Shown: in pieces, positions 50,976 to 61,480 of the stretch | Position numbering within the stretch: the first letter of the stretch is position 1 | Layout of the letters: every line of letters begins with the position of its first letter | Translations under genes and position numbers: made by a program | Source: Carallia brachiata | Lineage: Eukaryota > Streptophyta > Magnoliopsida > Malpighiales > Rhizophoraceae | NCBI GenBank assembly: GCA_021464245.1 | Contig: JADCRB010000013.1 | Location: 9,974,095 to 10,038,094 of the forward strand | Direction: 5' to 3' | DNA: 64,000 nt | The notes under the pieces: generated by a model | The model's input: only the letters and a program-made list of their open reading frames with translations | Told to the model about the DNA's origin: nothing | Databases searched by the model: none

Positions 50976-53900
50976 TTTTTTTTTTCTCGTCTTTTCCCCA
51001 CTTTTCCACTCACTCCAAATACACTGAAAAGATAATGCTTGCGCTTATGAAATATTTTTGGGGGACTAATTTCCTTATACGAGCTCTTTCAATTACCTTA
51101 TCAATTTTAGTACAATTTTAGTTGAATGGTAGAGTTGACATTCTCAAACCTATATTTTTTGTTCCGTTATTTTTCTATTCCCTTAACAAAGGTTAAGTAT
51201 TCTTATGTGGCAAATCATCTACATATACTGATGTTTGCTCAAACATTCATTGCTAGTAGCCACGTACCTTAGCAAGATAACCCATTTGTTTAATCTCTTT
51301 CAAAATCAATTTCTCGGTAGAAGATCTTCTCCTTAGGATCTCCTCTTGCTCTTCCTGCAAAAATATGGTCCATAATTACTTGGTATAAGCATAATGAAAC
51401 CTTCATCGTAAACATGACACCATCTCTACCAACCAAAAAAAAAAAAAATACTCACGTTGGCTTTCTGCAAAATCTCTGGATTTTGATAAAGGTACAATGC
51501 TGCCCACATTGTTGCATGGGCTACGGTTTCATGGCCTGCAAACAACAATGCGAGCAGCGAAAAAACAATCTCTTCGTTGCCCAGCTTTCTGCCATCCTCA
51601 TCTTCAGCTTGCATCATCCAATCCATCAACCCTTTTATTTGATCACTCCCGTTGTTGTTCGTTGCCCGTCTTTCGTCCAACACTGCTCGAAAGATCTTTA
51701 CCAGGTTCTTCCTTGCCTAAATAAATTTGTTGTTTAGGCATTTTAATTAATTTGCTTTACCGTAATTACCTTGCCTAATTAGAGACTATATAAAACAACT
51801 TTTCATCAATTGCTATCATGTTCTATTTATTGTGAAAGATCAAGACATAAATCACTAACAACAAATCTGGTACTTTTTGAAAGGTAATTAATTGACATTG
51901 GAGCTTAAATATTGCGAAAATGTTACTAAGCCACAAAAAATGGTCACCAGGTAAGCAAGAACTCGTAAATATATAATTAATTAAATCGTGAAATACAATT
52001 TTTATATTTTTGCATATATGATAATGAATGATAATGATTGAATAAGGTGGGGGCTTGTGTCCAATATTCTTGTATACCTACAGTGTTTCCCTAATCAAAT
52101 TCTTTTTTTATTTTTTTCTTTTACAGAAGAAATGGTACCCCTCTTTAGAACGAGGATAAGCGAAGAAGGTCTGGAGTTCGAGTACTAAGTTTTAGACTTA
52201 TTCATATATACTTTTAATCACTCCAATTAAAATAGATCTTCACTTGTTCAAGTTTTAAAAAATATGTATTTCTGCATAGAATTTTCTTTTCATTAACATA
52301 TGTAAGGCCTGATGGGAATATTACCTTGAGAGCTTTATGAAATGCAAACCCAGGAAGATTGATTCCAAAGGACTTAAACCCCAGAAGAAAATCATTGTAG
52401 GACTTCTTCAAAGGTCCATAAAAAGAGTCGTTGCTGGGCCCTAAGAAGACATAAGTGATGGCCTTAAAAGCAACACTTCTGATTTCAGACAAGAACTCAA
52501 TGGGTTGGTCCATGCTCGACCGTTCCTCCAATGCAGCGATGGCAAGCTCCTCAATGTACTTGATATACGACGACGATTCCTCGCTGCTGTTGACCGGAAC
52601 CGCTGCCAGCCGCCGCATACGGGTGTGCTTGGCTTCTGTGAAAACTGATTTCCCCTGAAATAGTTTCTTGGTGGAAGGAGGGTGGCCAGGTCCAAAATTT
52701 TCATCATTCATTAAGACACGCCTGCATGTTTCTGGGTCGCAAACTATGATACTGGGGCTTCCGAACATGTTGGCCTTATAGATTCCTGTTCTGCCATATC
52801 TGCCATGGCACCATTCGATACAGTGTTATAAATTTTCACTTTATTGTTTATTTTCTAAGGATTTTGAGGTTGTAAAGTTAAGATTACTAGTGTGATATGG
52901 AGAAACTGGCTTTTAGACTATTAATTCTTAAGGGTAAAAAAAAAAATTGAGTCATGATCGTTTTTGACAAATTAAAAAAAAAAAAATCCACTGACTTTAC
53001 AATCTTATTTCAATTTTTTTTTTTATAAAAAAAGATGAGCATATGCATCTTTTGTTTAATTTAAAGGGAAACTTTTAGAATGAAAAATAGGTTATATCTA
53101 AATGCATGCCTATTCTATTTCGGCTTTTAAACATTACTTTCAATCGATCCATCCAACTATATCTTTTTTTCTTACCATAACATTATGAAGAAAGGAGACA
53201 TTTAGAAACCAAATTTAAGGATCAGACCAAACTATGCCAGCCCCCGGACGGGTCGAGAAATAATTTTAGTAGAGGCAAATCTATACGTACAAATATAACG
53301 TTGAATATATATATATATATATATTTAATTAAAAAATAATATTAGTTAAACATGAAAATTCCGAAGGAATATTCACCTAACAATTTAAGTTTTCAATAAA
53401 AGTTTTTGGACGGGGCACTGTAACGGACACTACGACGAAGAATTTGCGGGCACAGTGCTTCGCCCAATCCTTTTCCGGAAAAGTTGCATGGACATATAAT
53501 TTGATGGTTAAATATTGCTTAAATTTATATTTTAATAATAAATAGTATATTTTATATAAATATAATAATAAAAAGTGATTAAAAAATATTATTATTTTTT
53601 TATTTTATATTTTTTAATTATAATTTCACAAAACATGTATCTTATTATATAAATTAAATATCATTTGTATACAATTTGACAATTAATATTTGTAATATAT
53701 CCATCATTTTTTTCAGCCCCTCCTACTATGTGGGCCAAAAGGGGAAAAAAAACAAACAAAAATAAAAAAAATGGGCCACCTATCGCGCCCGTCTACATGG
53801 ACCCATCCTTGTAGGCGGACTCTTAAGTTTTTTCATTGCTCATTTCATGACATTATATCATAATCTTTATAACAAAAACAGGATACCAGTTCAAATCTTT

Positions 53901-54336
53901 GTTCTTTAATTAATTGTATATTTTTCCAGGTAATGAAACACCTTCAATAGATTTACGCATGCCCCCGGGGGGGGGGGGGGAGAGGGTGGCGGTGCGCTGG
54001 AGATTGATGCATGATCCAATTTAAAATTTTTCCCAGCAGTTTAAATTTTTGGATTATATGATTTTCTTCATACCTTTTTATCTTCAATGTTTTTTTTTTT
54101 TGTAAATTTAACAGATGCATGGTCGAACTGGTGGCTAAAACGATTGGCAGAAAGTTAGTCATTTTCATACCTTTGAATTAAGGCATTGATGAAGGACTCA
54201 GGATTGTTGGATTTGTGAGCTTTAAAGAATATCTCATATTTCCAACAACGGGCCACCCCATATCACCTGGTGGCAGCGGATGATCTTTCTTACTCACCCT
54301 ACTAACATAGTACCACTCGTTGAAATTCTTGATCAA

Positions 54337-54344
54337 CCTAAATA
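54337..54344. repeat. 8-bp target-site duplication, left
   Basis: CCTAAATA directly outside the left end of the hAT-like element. The right copy at 55300-55307 is CCCAAATA, one mismatch. Confidence 0.7.
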
Positions 54345-55299
54345 TAGGGCTGCAAACGAGCTGATACGTTCGTTAAAAGCTCGGTGGCTCGGTTCGGTAA
54401 GAGTTCGGTTCGGGCTCGTTCATTTACTAAACGAGTGATACAAGAGCCTAAAAGTAAAAGTCGTTTAATAAACGAGCCGAGCCTGAACAGGGGTAGGCTC
54501 GGCTCGGTTCAGACTCGTGAACAGTTCGTTTAAAGCTTGTTTAGAGCTCGACAAATATATCATTAGTAATTCGTTTAATATATATTCTTATAAGCTTATT
54601 TAATGTATTAATGACATTTAATTGTATCATTTAACTTTTAGTATAAATAGTTACCAATTTAGAGTTATATCTTTTATTTCATATATAGTTATTTGAACAA
54701 GATTTATATGTGATTAGGACAATAAGTAAGTCAATACTTTCGCTAAAAGTTTAGTGACTTAATCTGATAAAAACTTGACTAAAACTCATTCGTTTAACTA
54801 AACAAGTGATACATTAGTTTAAATTTAAAACTCATTTAATAAATGAACCGAGTATAAGTAAAGATAAGTTTAATTAAACTCATAAATAGTTCGTTTAAGA
54901 ATTTATCTACATAATAATTAAAAAAAACTCATTTATTATGTTATAAAAATAATTTTATTAAATCTATTTTTAAAATTATATATTACATATATTTACATTT
55001 ATACATTAAAATAGAATATTTATTTTTAATTATTTAAATAAATAATTTTTATCTTTTTATTTTCTGTATAATAATAAAATTTTTAATTTTAATTATTTTA
55101 TTGGTATTATAAAATTAAATGATACAGTTCGTTAAAAGTTCGAAAGCTCGGTTCGATAACAGCAGACTCGGCTCGAGGTTCGGCTCGTTCGTAAACGATA
55201 CTGATACCGAACCTCATTTTTAGGCTCGTTTAATAAACGAGCCGACACCCGAGCCTGGCTAAACTCGGCTCGGCTCGGCTCGGCTCGTTTGCAGCCCTA
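54345..55299. mobile_element. non-autonomous hAT-like transposon inside P450 exon 1
   Basis: The termini are perfect 17-bp inverted repeats beginning TAGGGCTGCAAACGAGC. Both subterminal regions are dense in GGCTCG and AACGAGCC words, and the centre is AT-rich. An 8-bp flanking duplication (7/8) is the hallmark of hAT elements. There is no transposase. It interrupts the coding sequence of the P450 between the membrane anchor and the proline-rich hinge. Confidence 0.8.
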
Positions 55300-55307
55300 C
55301 CCAAATA
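55300..55307. repeat. 8-bp target-site duplication, right
   Basis: CCCAAATA, matching 54337-54344 at 7 of 8 positions. Read on the minus strand it continues the P450 codons GTA TTT. Confidence 0.7.
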
Positions 55308-55418
55308 CAACAACGTAGGCTCCCGAAATCGTGCCAATAATCAACAAGAAGTAATCTAACTCCATTTTTGAATCTCTCTTCTCCCGGTATGAGGCACTAA
55401 TTTGGGCAATTTCCAGTA

Positions 55419-55426
55419 TATTTATA
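55419..55426 (-). promoter_or_regulatory. TATA box of the P450 gene
   Basis: The minus strand reads TATAAATA 54 bases before the start codon at 55365, so transcription would begin about 25 bases before the ATG. The promoter core thus looks intact although the first exon is broken. Confidence 0.5.
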
Positions 55427-57121
55427 CCCCAATAAACCTTCTTGATTATAGTGATGCTACATGGCCATTTCTTGTCCTACTAGTTTTTTCTTTTTTTTGG
55501 TCGAGACAAGACCATAGTTCTTGTGTTACAACAAGAAAGTTCTTGCCTTATAGTTAATTCAGCCTTTGTGCGAGCAGGAACATGCATCCTCTCAATAGTA
55601 TCGAACCCCTGAAGTTGCAGGAGGTTTTTTTGTTTTTTTCGGTCCATGGGAAGAAAAGTTGTCCGAATTCTTTAGCGCTGGATATATATCTATTTGTCTT
55701 CTTCACAGGGTGGTGGCTGGTGGCATTGTAAGTGACGTGTTGGCTTCGATATTTTTTTGGTATGGAATTATCAAAAGAGTCTTGTGCTAGGACCAAAGTT
55801 GTTTATATCAGATAAAAAGTATTAGTGGGTTAAGTTTTAATCAGTTAAACTGGCCGAATTAATATTTAAATTGATATTTATTAATATATATATATATATA
55901 TAATAATTTTAAAAAATAATACTTTATATACGATGATTAAATATTAATTTTTTTATTTTTAAAGATTAAATTGAAAGTTGTAATACATTTAGAATTAAAT
56001 TGAAAGTTTTAATTAAATTTAAAATTAAAATTATAATTTAAATAAATAATATGATCAAATTATAATTTATAAAACTCTTATTTGGTTCAAACCGGTTGAA
56101 CTGACCTGATTTTTCACCGGTTTTGACTGGTTCTTGACCGATTTTAACCGATTTGAGTTACGTGTTAAAAATTACCATAAACCGACCTAGGCCTTTGACC
56201 GGTCACTGGTTGAACCGGTCTAACGATTGGTCCAGTCCGATTCTAACAACAATGATTGGGACTCGCCCAATTATCCACACAAAAGACATTTAATATTAAA
56301 TTTTATTTTTTAAAATTTAATCATTCAATAATTTATATAATTTTTATCTTACTTTAATTTTAGTTAAATAATTTTATTAAATATTTTTTTTTTGGATAAA
56401 TCTCACAAAAAATTTTTCAATTGCACTGATTACAACATAAAATTTGCAAGTTGTTTCTTTCAAGCCGAGCTGTATTTTCTTCTTGAAATAACGCCGCTGC
56501 GTCCGCGCTTTTTGATTCATCTATGTCAGACATTACTGAATCAACCAATGGTACAAGAGAAATGGATGGACTACGAAACAGAAGAGTCACCGTCATACCT
56601 TCACGTAAAGAAGAGGGGTACAAGAAAATGCAGTGGCATTATTATTATTTGACCATGGTTAGGTGTCTTTTGTGTTAATTTGAATAAAATTATGTAAATA
56701 TATTTAATGAGATATATAAAAAATATATAATTAATTTAATAAAATTTAATAATTTATTATTTTTTATTTAAATTTAATATATCTTTCACGATTTAATAAT
56801 TTATATCACTATATACTACGTGCATCCAAAGTTTACAATGTCATTAAATTTTTCTGTTGTAACTTTATCTGTCAAGAGATTTTTTAATTAGCATAAAAAA
56901 AAAGATTTTTTAATAATAGAAAAACTTTTTGGAACTCAACAAATTCATCTACTGATTAAAAAGAAGAAAATAAAAAGAAAAAAATAGGTAGTAGACATGT
57001 CTTCCATTTGTTTACTTTCTATTGTTTGTATTTCTATTTATTTATTAATACAAATTCATCTACTGATTAAAAAAATAAAATAAAATAAAGGAAGTAAACA
57101 TGTCTTCCGTTTTGTGAAGAT
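55427..57121. other. upstream P450 region and repeats
   Basis: No gene is supported. It includes a (TA)n tract near 55885 and a GC-richer stretch near 56090-56245 full of ACCGGTT words, a composition seen at the ends of many plant repeats. There is also an imperfect direct duplication of about 110 bp, with copies near 56939 and 57049, both starting ACAAATTCATCTACTGATTA or close to it. Confidence 0.4.
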
Positions 57122-57990
57122 CATGAGAGCTTTGAGATTTTGGCCACACAATTGTCTGCAGATGTTGGGAATGGTACATAATAAACGCATGCGGGCATTG
57201 GGATATATATACTTTTATTTTTAAATTTATATATATATATTTTTTCTTTTACATATGAGTGTAAAACTATTTTAAGATTTCATTTTAAATTCTAAATTTT
57301 TTAATTTTTTACTAAATAAATTAGTCAATCTCTTAAAAAAATTGTTTATAAAAAATGGTCAATCTCTTAATAAATAAGTTTAACTCAATAAAAATTATTT
57401 TAAAAAAATCAAATACACTAATTACATATTTTTCTATCAACAAATATGCACATTAAATATTTTTTTAATTAACAAATACATAAATTAAATACACAACATG
57501 CATACTTTTTTTTATGGAAAAAAAATTCAATTCATGTATTTAACTTTTTTTCAAATAATTTTTGTAAGGTTAAAATTATTTTTTTAATAGATTGACTACT
57601 TTTATCAAAAGATAAATTGATTTGGTAAGAAATTGAAAAGTTTAGAAGTCAAATAAAATTTTTAAAAAATTTAGTACTCAATGTAAAAAAAGTATAAACA
57701 TTTAAAATTAAAAAATAGATATCCGTGTAGGCACCCGCCTGGCTGCAGCATGTTCCAAAAAAATGAAAGAACAAAAATAAATTTCCTGCTGTTAGCCGAG
57801 CAAAAAACTAATTAACTAGCAACAGATTGCATCTCAGACAGTTCTTTTTTTTTTTTTTTTTTTTCCCTTTTAGAAATTAAGAAACCAGGTTAACTTGCTT
57901 GTAGCGTGAACTGGATAATAGAGGAAAACAGGAAATTTCTAGCTTGGCAAAGTCAGCTATAGCTTCCTAATCCAAAGGGAACAATTGCTT
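57122..57990 (-). pseudogene. decayed copy of the last two exons of the CYP88-type P450
   Basis: 57122-57204 resembles the last P450 exon (near 49167-49250): both contain GATTTTGGC, ACAATTGTCT and GGTACATA in the same order. 57894-57990 resembles the preceding exon (49432-49545): both have GTGAACTGGATAATAG-like and AGCTTGGCAAAGTCAGCT sequence followed by TCCAAAGGGA. The copy lacks the roughly 25 bases that encode the heme-binding cysteine loop and has multiple frame breaks. Exons further upstream are not found, so it is a truncated relic of a tandem duplicate lying on the 5' side of the surviving gene, in the same orientation. Confidence 0.7.
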
Positions 57991-60006
57991 TTGTTTTGGG
58001 TCTATGATTTCTCTTGTAACACTAATTATGGACTTCAAAGCTTGTCAAGGCCCTAACAGTCTTGGACCAGGCATTTTTCTTTTTAGTCTGAAGCCCATTA
58101 TTAGAAAATTTCATAGAGAGAATCCCAGCCAGTGGGGGCCAATGAAGACAAGGTTAAGGGGGCAATCTTTCAAAGTTTTGCATATATATGTACGCAGATT
58201 TTTTACAAGAAAAGTTAAATTTAGACCAAAAAAAATAAGGAAAGTTCAATTAACTCGATGCTAAATGTGAGAGTGAAAAATAAATGAAACCAAGTTGCAG
58301 AAAATTTAACAAAAAAATTGAGAATTTCATATAAATAATTTCAAAAAATTTTAAAGTGATATAAACTATTAAAGGGTTGAATTTAGAAAAAAAATAAAAA
58401 AAATATATTGAATATTATTAGATGAGATAGTATTGTTATTTTAAAATCACTTAAATAAAACTATGAATGATGTTCAAAAATTAATAAGATCCTGTCGGAG
58501 ACATAGAACATAGAAGATGTATTTGTTGTACCCCAAAAACGTGAGCAAGGATCGCAAACAAATGTATATATATAGCTCCATGGTCGCCCTTTACTCACTG
58601 GCTTCGTCGTTGATTACAGTCGAGGTCACCAGAGCCTCTAAAACGGGAGCCTATCGTCTCTAAAGGTAACAGTTTCTTCCCTTTTATTGTAATGTAAATA
58701 CATGACACACACAAACACATAGCTGGTAATGTTTATATTGATATAGGCCTTTCCTTTACTCCAGAGATCTCGCAATGGCACGATTATAAGTGTTTCACCA
58801 CAGATTGGGGGATGTGATCCATCTCACCTTCAAGAATCATTCCATTACTTTTCCATTTTATGGGGATTGGCTTACAACCCAAATTTCATATGGGAACTTG
58901 ATAATTTGTCCTTTTGTGGCTTTTTTTATCATGCACCCACAATATATGTAGTAGCCCAATAAAAGAGTGGTGGGTCTAAAAAGGACAATAAAGTAATTAA
59001 TAAGGGAAATGAACCACTTAAGTCGGTTGATTTATAGGTAATATGTTAATAAAGAGATTAGGAATTTAATTTTCACTTATTCTAAATTTCTTATCTTTTA
59101 ATTATAATATAACTTGTGTCTGTCCCTTAAGATTTGGAAAAAAAAAAAAATATTAATAAGGGTAAAAAGAAAAGGCAGTTAGGCGACTAAAGAAAAAGCT
59201 CGATTTTCTTGGGTAAAAAAATTATTGGAACAAGCTAGAGATGAATTAGTATTTGGGTCCCACAACGTTTAAAAATAATTCTTTTTAATTTTGAACTTTC
59301 CCGTCAAAAAACACATTGATTTTTTAAAAATAATATTTTTTTATTCTATGAATCTTGCTCGCCAACTTTTTTGACTCTCTTCCACCAAAATTTCTCTATC
59401 TACTAATCTTGTCTCCTAAAAAAAATTGAGAAGAATCTACAAAACGTGTCCTTAGTTACAACGTTTTTTTTTTTTTGAGAAGTCCTTAGTTACAATGTTG
59501 AATAGATTGAGCCTTGACGGCGAGGGACTTGCTTGCCTAGGGAACAAATGTGAGAAAATTGAAAGCATCTAGATGCCCGTTATCACTAATTTGTATATTA
59601 ACGTATGGACTATTATTATAACTCCAAATGCTTCGTAAAAGGAATTGGGATATCACATCTCGTAGATTTTGAATTCCATTTGAGTAAGACATAGATGATA
59701 TGTTATTATATAAAGAGCAAGACTACGTTAACACTTGACATGCTTAGTAAAGTATATAATTAATTTTTTTAAATTTAATACATTTTACATGATTCAACGA
59801 TTTATATCCATAAGCTAACTTATGGCTACTTACGTGTATGCTATATAATTTTCCTCCAGGTTAAATTCTAGACATAAGCTACTAATGTTCAAATGTGGAG
59901 GTGCTCATATTTCGAAGCAATTGAATCACAATACCAAGACTAAACCTTGTGCCTATATTGAAACTACTTTGTTGGAAAATTCACACCCCATGCATACATT
60001 AGAAAT
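57991..60006. other. AT-rich spacer before the LTR retrotransposon
   Basis: No gene is supported. A TATATATATAG stretch at about 58563 followed by mixed-composition sequence ending in a GTAACA donor-like site (58675) looks like a promoter with a leader exon, but no coding exon follows. Confidence 0.3.
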
Positions 60007-61425
60007 TGTTATTAAGTGTGAATTCATGTTTTGATGATGAGTGTTTTGATAATGAGCTATGAACCAATCTAACATAAGTACAAGTGAATTTCATTTGTAT
60101 GTTCTTGAAGTATACAATTCAGGTTCAAGAAGTCCAATGAGGTATACATATGTCATCTTACACGTGCATGGAAGAGAAAGATCACATTGGGCCTTATTAA
60201 GCTACTATCTTATAAAGACAGCATAAGAGCAAATCTGTTTGGACAGATTCCAGGTACTAAACTCACTCACTTGAGATATATTTTGGGCCTAAAATATATA
60301 TATTTTGGCAGGACTATAAGTCTAGTTTCAAATGAGCTTGGTCGTGCAATTTTTGGAGCCCTAGAGAAAAACTTATGAATTTTATACCAAGAGGGTGCAA
60401 GCTGTCAGGAACCTTCAGTGCACATGGAGTGAATTGCAATGGCTGCCTAGAAGAGCACACGACGAATTTGAATGTGAAATTTTGTGTGTAGATTCTCTGT
60501 TCTGTCTATTAATCAATGCAAAAAGAATCACATCAAATTCAAAGCCATCTGCAAGATATTACCGTTCTACTAAAAGTGTGCAGACTGTCTAACGGAACTT
60601 TAACGTCAGTATTCAACATTTATTTGACTATGCTATACTCATTCAAAAAATCAAATTTGGTGGGTAGAGAGCTCTGACAGTCTACTAAATAAAAAAAAGG
60701 AATCGCAATTTTTCAAACTGTCTGTATCAAGTTATAGCCGTTCAACCAGAAGGTGTCAAACAAGAGAATCAATGCAAAGCTGTCAAGAGGGAAACAACAA
60801 GTATGCATGTGCAACCCATGGCAACGGCTCTAACAAGTTGCTAACCTATCTTGCAGCTACTTAAACATCACTTGAAGATGTTTTACTTGTGAAGAAAGTT
60901 ATATTCAACCACTGCACAATCTCTCTCAAGGCAAAAAGGCTTTCTTTACTCTAAGTGCTTTTATTGTAAAACTAGCATTCAAGCTAGTAAGTTTCATTTG
61001 TATTGTAATACATTGTGAGAATAGGTGAGAGCTCTCAAGTGGGACTTGTGAGGATCATCTTGTAAGGAGTTAGGGTTGAACTCCAAGAAGGAAAACCTAA
61101 AAGAAAAGGGAAAGTGGTGTTGGCAAGTGGGACTTGTGCAACAAGCGTTTTGAAGGCGGACGCAAGGGTGTTTGCGGAGTCTTCTTGTAAACTGTACGGT
61201 GGTGATTGGTGCGCCCAAAGGCACCCCATAGTTGAACTCTCAAGAATCTCCAAGAGAGGGATTGTTGAGAAGACCAAGGACGTAGCCATTTGGTGAACCT
61301 TGTAAAAATCGGTATTGTATTTCTTTCAATCTCTTGTTTACATTCATTTGCAGAAATTTTTATTTGAGGATTTCATTGGTAAAGCCTATTCACCCCCCCT
61401 CTAGGCTTCACCCAAGGGACCAACA
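60007..61425 (+). repeat. 5' long terminal repeat of a Ty1-copia element
   Basis: The right end is firm: a C-rich stretch (CACCCCCCCTCTAGGC) and a terminal ACA directly precede the primer-binding site at 61428. The left end is inferred from a TGTTATTAAG start and the TTTTGATGATGAGTG motif common near the start of such LTRs. The partner LTR is outside the window, so the length of about 1.4 kb is provisional. Confidence 0.6.
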
Positions 61426-61427
61426 TT

Positions 61428-61439
61428 TGGTATCAGAGC
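61428..61439 (+). other. primer-binding site complementary to initiator Met-tRNA
   Basis: TGGTATCAGAGC is the classic plant retrotransposon primer-binding site, placed two bases after the LTR end. Confidence 0.85.
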
Positions 61440-61480
61440 TTAACCTCACTTGTAAGGCTTAACATCCTTGAGGGATCCCC

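Larger units (their letters stand above)
49124..55365 (-). pseudogene. CYP88: CYP88-type cytochrome P450 (ent-kaurenoic acid oxidase-like), first exon split by a transposon
   Basis: Exons on the minus strand: exon 1 in two parts, 55365-55300 and 54336-54171; then 52799-52325, 51716-51456, 51354-51268, 50027-49949, 49823-49717, 49553-49432 and 49265-49124. All introns are GT-AG and all phases fit. CYP88A enzymes oxidise ent-kaurenoic acid to GA12 in gibberellin synthesis at the ER; CYP88D relatives oxidise triterpenes. Visible features are an N-terminal anchor (MELDYFLLIIGTISGAYVVV), the hinge LPPGDMGWPVVGNM, RYGRTGIYKANMFGSPSIIV, I-helix AGHETVAHATMW, EALR of the E-x-x-R motif, and the heme loop [11 protein letters not shown] 955-bp element (54345-55299) interrupts codon 20-22 and brings a TAG in frame. 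A single T also seems lost near 54228 (GNMRY then FFKAHKSNN). Restored length would be 501 residues, normal for the family. AGHETV lacks the usual Thr/Ser after the conserved Thr. The CYP88A versus CYP88D choice is open. Confidence 0.9.

Noticed and set aside
56417..56652. Overlapping ORFs of 68 and 86 codons on both strands with balanced codon use
   Set aside because: Neither shows a domain I recognise, and no neighbouring exons or splice sites support a gene.
58560..58690. Apparent TATA box and leader exon with a donor site
   Set aside because: No coding exon, acceptor or protein similarity follows within the next kilobase.
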